A DNA stretch of 64,000 bases from Bretschneidera sinensis (Eukaryota; Streptophyta; Magnoliopsida; Brassicales; Akaniaceae): positions 35,524,620-35,588,619 of the forward strand of contig CM043700.1 in assembly GCA_023935145.1 (NCBI GenBank), read 5' to 3'. This document shows positions 1 to 12,998 of the stretch, in pieces (positions within the stretch are counted from its first letter, which is position 1; every line of letters starts with the position of its first letter). The position numbers and the translations under genes were made by a program. The notes under the pieces were generated by a model that searched no databases, had not been told where the DNA came from, and was given only the letters and a program-made list of their open reading frames with translations.

Positions 1-161
1 TATGCCAACTTACTTGGCTTAAATGTATCATAAGATCAACATCTTGCAACATAGTTGTAAATGAAATATTTTTCAGTACCAAAGTTTGTGCCATATGTAG
101 AACTCTGAAATATTAAGAAAAATGTATATAGTCTTGTCTCTACTCCACACACACACACACA

Positions 162-214
<53 letters not shown>

Positions 215-589
215 TTGTATATATATAAAATGGATGTTGATAATTAACTAACACCTGTTGAGCTCTTTGCATTGGTTGTGACAAGTAAAAATTGTATGGT
301 GGCATGCCCATAGATGGGAGGCCCTACAAATATCATAACAATGTGCTAATTAAAAAGTGTCATTAACTAAAAATGTAGTTTTCTAAGCAAAATCTATATA
401 CAAGTTATATGTATACTTGAGAGAAGTTTCCATGATAGTGTGACATATCAACTTGAGAAGGTGCTTGTGAGGAATAACCATTCGTCATCTGCTTTACTTT
501 TCCTAAACAAAATACAAGGTTATATCAAATACTCAACTAAAAATTAATAAAAATGTGAGTATTTTTACGACAAAAAAAACAAGGAATAT
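1..589. other. Intergenic, no gene seen
   Basis: AT-rich sequence next to a decayed FAR1-related gene. Apart from a CA/TA microsatellite at 145-208 I see no coding signal; the open frame across the microsatellite is repeat-driven. Confidence 0.6.
145..208. repeat. (CA)n-(TA)n compound microsatellite
   Basis: An uninterrupted CA run passes into an almost pure TA run. Confidence 0.9.
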
Positions 590-2760
590 TTACATGAAGT
601 TGACGTCTTCTTTGATTCGTTTTTCTTGCGTTTTTTCAATATGACTCTTCAACCTTTTATTTGATACACCCTTTGGTTTGACTAGTGAAGGGTCCAATAT
701 AGGCAACTCATTAGGTGTTTCATTCGCTTCCATAATATTATAGATTGCCCCATTCTTCCCCGCATTAGTGTCATCAGTCAAGCTTAATTTTTTTTTTAAT
801 TTTTCTATCTTCATCTCTCCCAAACAAAATGCTTCACTCAATGAGCACTTGCCTATTTCACTTCCTTTACTTTATGTCACCATATTGTAGGCCCACCGCA
901 TCATTTCCTACTCATTCTCAATTTCAATCTCACTTACATCGATAATGTTTCCATCATATTGTTCATATCCATATATTCTCTTCTTCGCATCTTTGGTCCA
1001 CTGTTTCAAGATATATTGATTGGGAATACTATTCAAATTGTGCATATTAATGACCTTTAAGGCATGTGAACAAAGAATTCCCAGGGACTCAAACTTTTTA
1101 CAAGTACAAGAAACATCCAATGTCGATGAATCAAAATGAACAGTCCACACGTTTGTGCTACGTATTTCTCTTGTCACATGATAGGTGTAAAAAGTTCCTT
1201 GAAAGTCTAATTCAACATAAGACATTGCGCCAACACCCTGAAGGTACTCATTCTTAAACAACTTGAAAATATTGAGAGTATAAACTTTAGATGCATGAAA
1301 ACAATTACTACTATTCTTGATAGCACATGGGGGCGCACCTTGCTTACAACGATAATCTTCCTCTACTTCAATCTCACGTCATCGAGCCACCAAATTATCA
1401 AATCCGAGCACAAACTCAGTGAGGGAAGTAGTCTTATTCACTAACCCATTTAGCACATTATTTGTGCTCTCACTTCTTTGATAAGATTTAAGATTGCCCA
1501 AAAATATATTGTTGGTGAAGGTCGTGCACCATTTCTCACGAATCTTGTGTAGTTTGTTAAGCCAAAAATGATCCTTACAATCATAATATTTCATCATTTT
1601 TCCCAAGTCTCCTCGAATTCCATTTCAGAGTCACATCCTTATATATATTTTTTGAACAAGAATGTAAATCCAACATTTGAATGGAGGCTACCCAAATGTG
1701 ACGGGGCATTCTCTAAGATATGCCAAAAACAAAGGCGGTGGCATGTATTTGGAAATACCTACTCAAAGAAAAAAAAAAAGACAAAACATTAATAATTTAA
1801 ATATCAATTTATAAAAAAAAATGCAATCAAATTAATGTTAGAATCACATAGGAATTAACCTGCTTAATTGCTTTTTCCATTGCTTGATCTTGATCTGTCA
1901 TGATTTTTTTAGGTGGCTTATCCCCCATTGCTTCAAGGAATGTCTTAGATAGCCAAGCAAATGAGGTAGTTGTCTCATCCAACAAGAAGGCATACCTAAA
2001 CATTATATTTTCCCGGTGATGGTTAACACCTACAAATGGAGCACATATTAAATTATATATATTTGTGCGATAGGTGGTATCAAAAGTAACAACATCCCCA
2101 AAGTAGTCATAATCAATCATCATTCTTCCATCCTTACAAAAAAAAAAAAAATCATTCGACCCTCTTGATCTAGTTTTACATCATGAAAAAACATAGAATC
2201 TTTTGTCTTTTTCTTCTTGAAGTATGTCATCAAGCTTTGAGTGTCTCCAACCTCTATTAGCACAAGTTTTTGTTGGTTCATGTGGTTGTAGCAATCTCGT
2301 TGTTCCCACATTTCCAACCCCACCCGCTACCTTTTTTTCAGATGTAAGAGTAAATTTGATTGGTACTTACGCTTGAATTAACCATTGAATTTATGACAAT
2401 AGCTTTTGCCTATGTTAGATTTTAACAAATGCCTCTCTTCTTTACTTGCAAATGTATGGTTATGCTCAACAACAAACATTGTAACTACCCATTGACCATC
2501 CTTCACCGTAAATAGTATCATTGCCTTGCACCCACATCTAATATCCAACCTCTTGTAAGTTGTTAATTTTGATCAATCTTAAAACCTTCTTTTGAGCACA
2601 CATAATCTTTTAAAATAATAATTCTTGTCCTTACAGAATATATGCTCTTATTTTTTTAACACTAAAACCTTTTTTAAAGGCATGCTCATTGTACAAATTA
2701 TATGCATTTTCTTCACTAAAGACTACTTTTCTAAGTAAATCATCTTTTCACATTCTCGTC
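590..2760 (-). pseudogene. FAR1-RELATED SEQUENCE (FRS)-like gene, decayed
   Basis: FRS proteins are nuclear transcription factors domesticated from Mutator-like (MULE) transposases. Read on the minus strand, the pieces come in family order. A FAR1 DNA-binding segment lies at about 2760-2400, with AYNLYNEHAFKKGF and EHNHTF. The MULE transposase domain lies at about 2323-1380, with FDTTYRTN and TDQDQAM, the two acidic landmarks. A SWIM zinc finger lies at about 1140-1030, reading CTCKKFESLGILCSHAL. A C-terminal FRS tail lies at 841-590, with LDPSLVKPKGVSNKRLKS. A plausible intron follows AIKQ near 1860. Signs of decay are an in-frame stop after KKYI near 1650, a second stop near 1380, stops in the FAR1 part, and a homopolymer slip in a long T run near 2140 that shifts the frame between the FAR1 linker and the MULE domain. 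A transcribed gene with extra introns is less likely. Confidence 0.75.
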
Positions 2761-2936
2761 GATATTCTCTTGAGATATAAATGATGAGTTCAAGTTAGAG
2801 GAACTTATCTCACGATTCTATATTTCACCATTCAATTTAAAAGAATTGATCTCTTCAATTGATTTCTCTGCAAAATAATATTAATATTAATAAAAAAAAC
2901 AGAACCGATAATTCTATAATTACCTTTTAATACACA

Positions 2937-2938
2937 CG

Positions 2939-2996
<58 letters not shown>
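2937..2996. repeat. (TA)n microsatellite
   Basis: CA steps run into a long, pure TA tract upstream of the FRS-like pseudogene. Confidence 0.9.
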
Positions 2997-2999
<3 letters not shown>

Positions 3000-5617
3000 G
3001 CACTAATGGTAGACGTTATAAACTAACTAAAGAGGAGAACCGAACCCTTAACGACAAAATAGTTACACATCAAGGAGGTTAGAACAAGCAAAAATAAAAT
3101 CATTAAAGGAAGTCTAAAATTAAAACAACTGTTACAATCAGTTTACATGACGAAACAACATCCTTTTGGAGATAACCAAGAGCTTGAAAGATTTTATTGC
3201 TGAGGTGAGAATGAGGATGTAGAGCTACCAAAAGATCAACAAATTTGTCGGCCTCTTTACAAACATACTGAACAGTACACCAAGATGGAAGAATAGAAAA
3301 GCACCAAAACGCAATAAGAGAGAAAAAATAATTGGACAACTTTATGCTATAAATGGTCCCATGGGCTATGGAAATTAAGGTGACAATCTGCATCATCCGC
3401 ATCTACAACATGCAAAACTTGTACTGAAATTAATAGACCTTACAAGATGGCATGAATCTCCACTAACATGAGATCGATTAAATGGGACAATTTTACAGAC
3501 TTCTCATCAGTAACGCATAACCATTTCTATCTTTGCGGATCACGTCAATCCCATACATTTTTTGCTTTACAACAACACCCCATTCACATTAGTTTTAATA
3601 TAATTCATTTATAAACGAATTTAAATAAAATTTTATGTTTAGTATAGTTTTACCTATATAATTCATTTATAAAAGCTCATGTTCATTTAAAAATTCCATC
3701 TTTTTTTTTATAGAATTTGTCAAGAGCTTATTTAATTCTACTTTAATTCATTTTAAATGAATTATACACTTTTATCGCAAGTTGAACATATGCTTAATTC
3801 ATTTAAATTTTGCTCACTTATCTTCTCTACCAATTTTCTTATATGACATTTTACTAGTTGAATTTTTCTATCAATTCGATGGAGACCAACTCAATTATTT
3901 CCTTAATAATAATAATAACAACAACAACAACAACAACATGCGTATACTCCTCTTAACCTCATATATCATATGTTGACTCATTACAGAAAATGAGAAGAAA
4001 TTTTTTTGTGTTTCTTTTTTAAACTAACAAAATGGATAAGCATATGAGACAAATGTATATTTGTTTGCTTGTTTTAATTTGTTAAGTAATTCAAATTGAA
4101 CTCTCATTAATTTTTAATTTCAAATCTAATTTAAGTTATCTAAATTATTGTGGTTGTTGGATATTTAAATAATCCAAAAAATAATTCTTCGATTTTTAAA
4201 TTAATTTCAAATTTTCAAATAAATTTAAGTTAAATTCAAATTACCTAATTTTTATTAGATGTTTGAATTAAATTCAAATTAGTGGTTTTGATTTAATTTT
4301 TTTGGAAAGCTGAGGGAGGGCAATTTTGCCATTCAATATTTGGTCATGAACTCATGATCTCAATAAGATAAGAGAACCGTGCTTGCCTTGTTAAATTGTT
4401 TCTGCTAGCTTGATTGTAGTTGTATTCTTTAGTATTTACTGTTTTATTCCTTTTAGTACAAAGAAAGGACACCAAAATTATCTAAGTTTTTATTTTTATT
4501 TTTATTAATCATTAACTAAGTGAAGATGAAAAGGATTACAAACATATATATTCATAAGCTTAAAGGAGCAATATATGTCTGTGTATATATATTATTTAAA
4601 TAGTAAAATTCTGATTCACTGAATAAAATAATTGTTGATACTTACAGAGAATTGAGAAAAAAAAAAAGAGTGTACTATGATTTTGCCCTAGTTTTGTTGT
4701 CAAAAAGAAGAGAAAGTGAAGTTTTAGTGAATAATAAAATTAAAAAAGAAAAGCTAAAAGCAAACATTTAACATAGTTGAACCATGATCGAAAGAAAATT
4801 GAAATTTAAAAAGAGGTGAAAACTTCGTATTTTTGTTTCCATTTTATTGCAAAAACCGTGGAAACAATTTTTTATTGTTTCGGGTTTTTTAACCATTTCT
4901 ATTTTGCTTTCATTGTTTTGGAAGCATCCAGTAAAGATTGTTTTTTTTGTTACTTTTTTAGTTTTTAGAAAACGGGAAAAAAAAAGGATACCAAACAGAC
5001 TCTGAATTTTTTTTAATTTTCAATTAAAAGGATAGAAGGACATTTTAGTTATTTTAAACAAAAATAACTCTGTGAAGTTAACGGTACAAACCACTGCCAT
5101 ATTGATACGAAAAATTCCTGAAGTTAATTTTAGAAAACAGCCACACAATAAGGAGTTTATTACAACTTGATACCTTTTTTTTGTCCTTTCTCTCAAAATG
5201 ACACTGTTTAAGTGTTACTACCATGGATTTTTGGACTTGACGTTAGCATCCCTGGCTCTCTCGTTAATTACGAAACTTGACGTTTTCTTCTAACATAGCA
5301 ATAGTTCAAACTTTAAGACTCCAGATTCAAATAGACTCAAACATGAAGGAGCTCCGTTTATTTCTAAATTCTAACCAAAAACAAACGGAGCTAACAAGGA
5401 CTAGTGCTATTCAATATTCAATTGCAGAATCTCTCTCAAGTGGTTCCTAATTCAGATCCGTCAGCGGAAAAAAAACCAAGCGAGTAACACTCCAAAAAAG
5501 GTAAGTAGTAAGTTGATTATTGGATTATTATCTTCATTAGCTAAGATAATTTGATCATCAAGAGATCAACATTTTGTTTATTTTTAAAGAAAAAGAATTG
5601 GACTGCACAGTGAAAAA
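2997..5617. other. Intergenic and presumed promoter region
   Basis: AT-rich, with a short AAT/CAA run at 3906-3938 and long A or T runs. Minus-strand frames at about 3100-3560 faintly recall a LINE RNase H tail but are too weak to call. The last few hundred bases should hold the promoter and 5' UTR of the sterol dehydrogenase gene; I found no convincing TATA box or other specific element. Confidence 0.5.
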
Positions 5618-8600
5618 ATGTCAGACGGGGAAGAGAGATGGTGCGTGGTGACCGGAGGGAGGGGATTCGCAGCGCGGCATCTGGTGGAAATGCTCATTCG
5701 ATACGACATGTATTGGGTTCGTATTGCCGATTTGGGCCCCACCATTCAACTCGAACCTCGTGAAGAGAATGGAGCCCTTGGTGAAGCCCTGCGATCTGGT
5801 CGTGCTCAGTATATATCCACTGATCTTCGAAACAAAGCTCAAGTTCTTAAAGGTCTCATTCTTTCATCGCATATAAATTTGTGTTTACATGCATACCTAT
5901 GGCCATAGTAAGATGTTTGTGTACTTTTGAATTGGAATATGTGTTGTGTCTGTTGATTTTGTTTTGGATGTTTTTGTTCTACAGCATGTCAGGGAGCTGA
6001 GGTTGTGTTCCACATGGCAGCTCCGGATTCATCCATTAATAATTACCAGCTCCATCACTCAGTTAATGTGCAAGGTAGACGGATGTTTTTGAATTTTAGC
6101 TTTGAATTTTCAGTGTGGTTTTTGGATTTCTTCACTCTTTATTATTTTTGAACTATCAAATTTATAGGTAGATGTTTTGTTGGATTTGCAATGTTATTTT
6201 GTAGGGACAAAGAATGTTATTGATGCTTGTGTTGAGCTTAAAGTAAAGAGACTTATCTATACCAGTTCTCCTAGCGTGGTTTTTGATGGGGTTCATGGAA
6301 TTTTTAACGGAGATGAATCATTGCCGTATCCACCCAAGGTATTTACTTAACCAACCCTCATGATCAATTACTACTTCTTTTAGGAATTGTGACTTTTCTA
6401 GTTAATTTTTTTTACATGCCCTTGCAAACTATTCTCAAGTTTGTCATTAGTTGTTTTACATTGCTGGCTCAGATATGCAATCAAATTTGGTATATCTTTC
6501 TATTACCTAGGGTAAACTTTTTGGAGAATGAGTCCCGAAACTATACTTAATCTATATAGGTTTATGGGTGCCTGTGTGTGGTGCGAATATACGCACATAC
6601 TGCATTTGCAAGTCATATTAATTCACACACATATGATATCCATTCTCTATATTCCTCTCTAGTGACACCAAGGTTGGCACAATATTTTCTTCAACTGTTT
6701 CAGCACTACGATTCATATTCGGCTACCAAAGCTGAAGGAGAGGTGTTGGTTATCAAGTCAAATGGTATTAACGGGCTTCTAACTTGTTGCATACGACCCA
6801 GTAGCATTTTTGGCCCTGGTGATAAGTTATTCATTCCTTCTTTGGTTGCTGCCGCGAGGGCTGGGAAATCTAAGGTAGACTGTTCTTCATCTCTGTTAAG
6901 TTTCATTTTTTTTTTGTAGTTATTATTTTAAACAAATATTTTCCCTAGGCTACAGTGTCAGCTATGCAGATCCTTTGTGTGATTTTACTGTATCATTGAT
7001 TAACATATTCTAATAGCATCAGAGCTTGGAGAAATTTTATATCATTTACCATGTCCTTGAAATTTTTATTAAAAGTTAATTAAATCATTTCACATTTCAA
7101 CCTTTTTTTTGGTGTGTATTCTGAGTCTACATATTTTACTGCTTTTATCTATGGGAAAACCTATTCTCATGCATGCAGCTTTTGTAGGTCTGCACTAATT
7201 ATATTCATTCTTTTGGCTTACTTCTATCATGTTAATGCACTAACCTTCGGCACTCACAAGGAATAATTGTGGTCTTGTTTCCCTGGTTTCTGAAATCTCA
7301 ACGAATTTTGTTCCCCTTTAGGTGTGATATGGGTTAGCTGAATCTGTAGGCATGAAATCCTAACATGCATGTTGATGGCTAATGTAATTAGCATATCTTT
7401 TGATTGAATACTCTACCTACTCAACAAAGCCTTATGTCAACAACTTTGATTATCTATTGATAAGTATCTTAAATCAACAACAAGAGGTTGGCCTCATGAA
7501 TCGTTTCCCACCATTTAGCTTTTTGTGGAGTGAAAGTCTTTTTTGTTTTTTGTTTTTTGTTTTTGCGTCTAAGAGCTCCTCTGACTATAATATTTAAATG
7601 TAGGACACACACACACATATAATTGGTAGATGCTTCTTTAATAAAATCTGATGTTTGTTTTCTATTATTTTATGTTTCTAAATGACCAGTTCATAATAGG
7701 ACAAGGAAATAACATTTATGATTTCACTTACGTTGAAAATGTGGCACATGCCCATATATGTGCTGAAAGAGCTCTAGCATCGAAAGGGACAGTTTCAGAG
7801 AAAGCTGCAGGGGAGGTACTCTTTTCGGTTGCTTCCATATCTTTAATATATAATTATCATCCAATTGAAAAAACTGTGAAATATGGGCAGTTATCTAGTT
7901 GACTGATTTCTTTGATTCTTGATTCCATCATGCTTTTGGATTATAGGTTTGGTTTTTCCGAATTTATAGTGCATCTAAATTGATTGATGGAGATTAGCTT
8001 AATAACTTATATTTGCTATGGAATTTTTTGTGGTATATAGTTAGAAGCTTGAATGGATACTGTTTTTGAGGGTAAAAACACGAGAGAGATGAGACAAATA
8101 TCGTTAGTCTTTAGATAAAAGCATGATAGAGATGCTGTTCGATACTTTGATTGATGGGTCCTTGAATGAAATGTACTGCTCTATATGGTTAGCTGGTAGT
8201 GATTCATAAGCCTATGGTGAGGATGGAGCAAATAGAGGTAGAAACTTGGGGTTGGCACTATACTGAGGTGCAGCTTGGCCCTGCCAACTTCATGTGAGAA
8301 TTTGGCCTACATTTTTCTTTTACTACCTTCTGCATGGGATAGGAGCATCTGCTAGCTGTTACAAGCATCCAGTCCAGCCAAAATACAAGACACTCTTTAA
8401 CTTTTCTAAGACAGTGGCAACACACTGTGGCTTGCTATTGCAATGCATCATAGTTAATTGGAAGCTTAATGGCCCCTGCTCTAACACAGTAAGGCATTTA
8501 GCAGCATCATCACTGTTTTCATCTTGTGGTGCCTTTTAGAATGGGGAAAGCTTGTTGCACTGAGAGTTACATGCCCCTGGAGTTGGATGGTAAGTGGACA

Positions 8601-11600
8601 ACCACCTTCTACGGGAATATGGTGACTAGGGTCAAGTCGCTGTAAAAAATGCTCCATGTCGACAGGAAATTGATTTGCATCCTTCATCTGAAGCTGCATG
8701 GAAGGCTTTGCTTGGACCTTTTGAAATGCATCATAAAGGACATTTATTTATGATTGATGTATGTGGTGATGAATCAGAGAGGGTATTCAAAATGAATGGT
8801 CTAAGAGTTTGTAATGGTATAATCTTTGCTTTATGTGCTTTGGCGTAATCCGTGTGATATGCGAATTTTTTATTTTAAAGATTCTTTCAAACAAAGTTTT
8901 AATTCTAATGGGCTAAACTGTTAAAAAAACGGTGTTAATACGTCTAAGAGACGGGCATTCTCTACCTAAAGTGGACAATTTAGTTGATAGACTTGCAATT
9001 TGATGGTTATGCAGGCATATTTTGTAACCAATATGGAGCCAATTAAGTTTTGGGGGTTTGTCTCACAAATTCTTGAAGGTCTTGGCTATGAGAGGTATTT
9101 CTTTTCCTTTCCCTTTCATTTCATGTACATTTATCTAGCTCTTGGCATGTTAGACTCTTCTCAACCCCCCCCACAAAAAAAAAAAAAAAAAAAACTGTAT
9201 TATGCTGTCTTAGTGCTTCTGACTTGTCTGTTAATATAAGGAATATTTTGAACTTTTAATAATTTAAAGAGGGCTATTGTGTTACTTCCGGGCGCGGACA
9301 CTAAAATTGTTCTGACTTATATATTAGTATAGATTGCTGATAATTCTTTCTGACTGGGCACTGGAGTGATATACTGCTTCCTGGGATTTGCAAATTGGCT
9401 TATGGCCTTGTTTAATGATACTCCCACGGTTCCTGTTTCTCTGTATCTTGTATTTACATATTCTCCTTTGTTCCTCAAACACAAATACAGGAACTAAATG
9501 TAGTTTTGAAACTATCCATACCCAATGTCTTCTGAATCGGTGTAATTTGCAGGCCAAGAATAAGGATCCCTGCCTTTGTTATGATGCCAGTTGCACATTT
9601 GGTGGAGTTGACATATAAGCTATTTGGCCCATATGGGATGAAGGTCCCACAGTTGACACCCTCAAGAATCAGACTCCTCTCTTGCAGCAGATCTTTTGAT
9701 TGTTCAAAAGCAAAGGATCGACTTGGCTACACACCCATTGTATCACTTCAGGTTGTATCATGTTCTGTGAAGTAAATAGAGGTGCATTTGCTGCTTCTAT
9801 ATTTCATGATTGTTAAGACTGTAGTTGGCTAATAATTTAGTATTTGACAAAATTTTGTCGAGATGTGTTTTAAGTTTTCCAAATAGCTTGTATCATGTTC
9901 TGCTAAAATTCCAAGGGTTAAGAGCTGTGGTCCCATGTGTCAATACTGTACTTCAAGAAGTAGCCCTCATGAGCTATGGCCCTTCCCAATGGATAAGGTT
10001 CATTAATAATTTGATAAATTCAAATGCCTGTACTAGAGATTCTTTACTTGTATGCTCAGAATTTTATGATTTATTTAATTTTCTCACTGTAAGTCTAAGT
10101 ACAGAACGCGGTTATAATGTGGACAGTGTTGACTGGCAAGCATTACCACCAGTCAAGGCATAGAAAGACCAGTTCAAACACCAAACTTTACTAGACAATG
10201 CTACTCCACAAAATGCAAGTTCATAATTGATGGTTTATTTATGGCAATGTGATGTGATTACTCTGCAGGAGGGTGTAAAGAAGACAATTGAATCATACTC
10301 ACACTTGAGAGCTGAAAATCAAGCTAAGAGAGAAGGTCCATCTAAAGCCTCTATATATCTTGGAAGTGGAAGGGGTATGTATTATATTTCCTTTTCGCCA
10401 CTACTTCAATGATGTCTGGTTCTGGTGTGTTCCCAATGTTGGGCTCTGGTTCCATCCTCATAGTATGTTATAGGATGTAGAATGAGATAACTACTAAACC
10501 AGTAACTTCTTTGTGCACTGCCATAGCCCACTATTGTATTGTTTGGGTGAGATTGATTACCTTATAGCATGACGTTATATAACTGAAAAGACTCAATAGT
10601 TATGAGAACATTAACTTGTTAATAATGATAATCCTATCAGGTTAATTTAAATCAGAATTATCCTAGAGGGTTTTAGCACTTTAGCTGAGCTTCACACCAA
10701 TTTGTAACCTAACCAACCCACAAACTTGGGTATTAGAATGATGATATTACATGACACAATCAACATAGGCAATGGTCTATCCAAGAGGGAGCATAATAAT
10801 ATATTGATGTAATACCAATTCAGCATTATTAGTTGTTCGCACAATGCAATTGAAGAGATTCCAAACATCTTCCCAGCTTTAATATGTGTTTTTTCTAAGG
10901 AAAAAAGAGGTTATTTTACTTGCATTCTTTTGTGTATTGATCAAGCATTCTACTTTCTGCTTCTGATTCCTTTTTTGCAGTTGCTGACATGTTTCTCTGG
11001 AAGGATAAAAAGCAGACTCTCACAGCTGTATTAGCTTTGGTTGCAATTTACTACAACTTCATTGCAACTGGTTGTACCATCATCACTGCACTTTCAAAGC
11101 TTCTATTGGTGACATCAATCTTCTTGTTCATCCATGGCATTCTACCTGATAAAATGTATGTGTGCGTCTCTTCTTTCAATTTCTAATATGCTTATTTGCT
11201 CTTATACAATTATAAATACTAGGGATTTCCCCATTTTCTACTTTATGAATGCTACATGTATTATGCTACTTTGTCCAATAAATAACCAAAATTTCATCAT
11301 TTGGTTACTTACCTAGAAGGTAGTCATTTTGATTTTTTTGTCATCTGACCATCTAGCGCATCTACCTACTTTATATGGAAAAACAAAACTTGCTATTAAT
11401 CCTAGTCCTATAAAAGAGAAGATGTTTTTGTATTGTCAGCATCATTGAGTTTTTATTCTGTGTTGATCCTTTCAGGAACTGCATCATCAATTGTTCCTCT
11501 GATTGGGTGAAGCAATCAGAATTGTAATTTTGGGTACACTAACTACTCTTAAAATGAAATTATCTACTGGTGCAGATTCGGATATACAATTGAGAAAATT

Positions 11601-12045
11601 CCCGTGTCTCATTTCCATTTATCAGAAGATTCAACACGCCAACTTGCACTATCAGTGGCATCTTCATGGAATACTGCTGTTAAAGTTTTAAAATCTCTTT
11701 GCAAAGGAAATAATTGGATTCTGTTCCTCAAGGTATTCACCATAATCTGATATTTCTTTAATGTATTCTTTTAATGTTCTACAATAGAATTTTATCTTGT
11801 CTGGATACATTGTCTAAATGTACATATAACTTTTTGATTATACAAATCTAGATATCATTTGTTTTGGAAACTTGAGTAAACTATTATGGTGGCTTTATCA
11901 ATTTGCAAAAAGAAGTTATAGTGGTTGTATTTACTTTACTATGCTAAAACTTCTTGCCCCGATAATGAAACAGGTTGTTTTCTCTTTATTGATTCTGACT
12001 TTTGTTGGAGCCATATCACTACACAGCTTATTTGTGATAGGTTTG

Positions 12046-12076
<31 letters not shown>

Positions 12077-12998
12077 CACACGCGCACACAGACATACACA
12101 AACATAATTCCTTTTTAGCCAGATGTCTTGTGTTTTGGGACAGTCTTTGATACCAGAAGAAATTTGGAATTAAAAGTTGTGTCAACGGTAATTCAAATAA
12201 GACATTAGAATTTCAATTTATATGTTGGATCAAATGTTAAAAAAAACATACACAAACATAATTCCTTTTTAGCCAGAGTGTCGTGTTTTGGGGCAGTCTT
12301 TGATACCAGAAGAAATTTGGAATTAAAAGCTGTGTCAACAGTAATTCAAATAAGACGTTAGAATTTCAATTTATATGTTGGATCAAATGTTAAAAAAAAA
12401 AAAAAAAAAAAAATCTTGAAGACAGTGTCCATATATTTTTTTTTTGGGGTGGGTGAGGGTGGGGTGGGGGTGGTGGTAGTGGTGGTGGTGCCTAAACAGA
12501 GGTTGTGCAAACTTTACTTACCACAGCCGTTCTGTTTAACATTATGGATTTCCTGGAGACTTCCAGTCATCTAATGATTCTTTCCTGTTCTATTTAGTCA
12601 TTAGCTGGATGGTCTTAAGAGAATGTTGTATATTTTAGAATATCAGAGTAATTTGATGCTGATGGTCCCAAAATTTTCTCAGGGTTAGTTAGCCCAATCA
12701 GATCATTAACCAGTTTGACTCTCTTCTATTTTAGCAGTTGGAGACTTTGGAGTCATAGAGATGAGCCTCTTTCTGCCTTCCTGGAGCCCTTAATTGCTAG
12801 TATTTTCTTATTGCATTAGTTGCTTGATGTGTTCTCTTCTTACTTTTTGCAGGAGTTCCCATTGTCTTTGTAGGTTTCTTTCTGTATGAGAAAAAGGAGC
12901 AAGAAATTGATGCTATGGTCTTAAATGTTATCTCTTTAGGGTGCAAATTGAAATCTGATATTGCTAAAAAATTCCTTGCTTCAAAGAAGAATGACTGA
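5618..12998 (+). CDS. 3BETAHSD/D2: Sterol 4-alpha-carboxylate 3-dehydrogenase, decarboxylating, with reticulon domain (3BETAHSD/D type)
   Basis: Exons: 5618-5852, 5985-6074, 6205-6338, 6704-6874, 7690-7815, 9015-9094, 9553-9751, 10269-10374, 10981-11155, 11576-11732, 11974-12040, 12853-12998. All introns are GT-AG and the joined frame gives 561 residues. The N-terminal two thirds is a short-chain dehydrogenase of the 3-beta-HSD family. It has the nucleotide-binding [14 protein letters not shown] near residue 10 and the catalytic YSATK at about 158-162. This family oxidises and decarboxylates 4-carboxysterols during C4-demethylation of plant sterols, in the endoplasmic reticulum. From about residue 381 ([13 protein letters not shown]) a reticulon domain with two long hydrophobic hairpins should anchor it in the ER membrane. 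It ends in a lysine-rich tail, SKKND. This fusion is the known plant architecture (Arabidopsis AT2G26260 and AT2G43420). Which paralog it matches is uncertain; the family is secure. Confidence 0.92.
12049..12076 (+). repeat. (CT)n microsatellite in intron
   Basis: A CT run starts 9 bases after exon 11 of the sterol dehydrogenase gene, so it sits beside the 5' splice site. Confidence 0.85.
12093..12411 (+). repeat. Tandem duplication, unit about 154 bp, ending in an A tract
   Basis: Sequence starting CATACACAAACATAATTCC at 12093 is repeated from 12247 with only scattered differences. Both copies carry TTGATACCAGAAGAAATTTG and TATGTTGGATCAAATG. The second ends in about 21 A. It lies wholly inside the last intron of the sterol dehydrogenase gene. 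Confidence 0.9.
12446..12490 (+). other. G-rich tract, possible quadruplex, in intron
   Basis: Four or more runs of three to five G within about 35 bases, followed by GGT repeats. It is on the sense strand of the last intron of the sterol dehydrogenase gene, so it would also be G-rich in the pre-mRNA. Confidence 0.6.

Noticed and set aside
3103..3560. LINE RNase H-like tail on the minus strand (VCKEADKFVDLLVALHP)
   Set aside because: The resemblance to the REGNKCADFLA motif is weak, stops are frequent and no reverse transcriptase lies nearby.
8294..8699. Open frames on both strands in an intron of the sterol dehydrogenase gene
   Set aside because: They match no family I know, lie between confirmed exons 5 and 6 and look like an old unclassified repeat.
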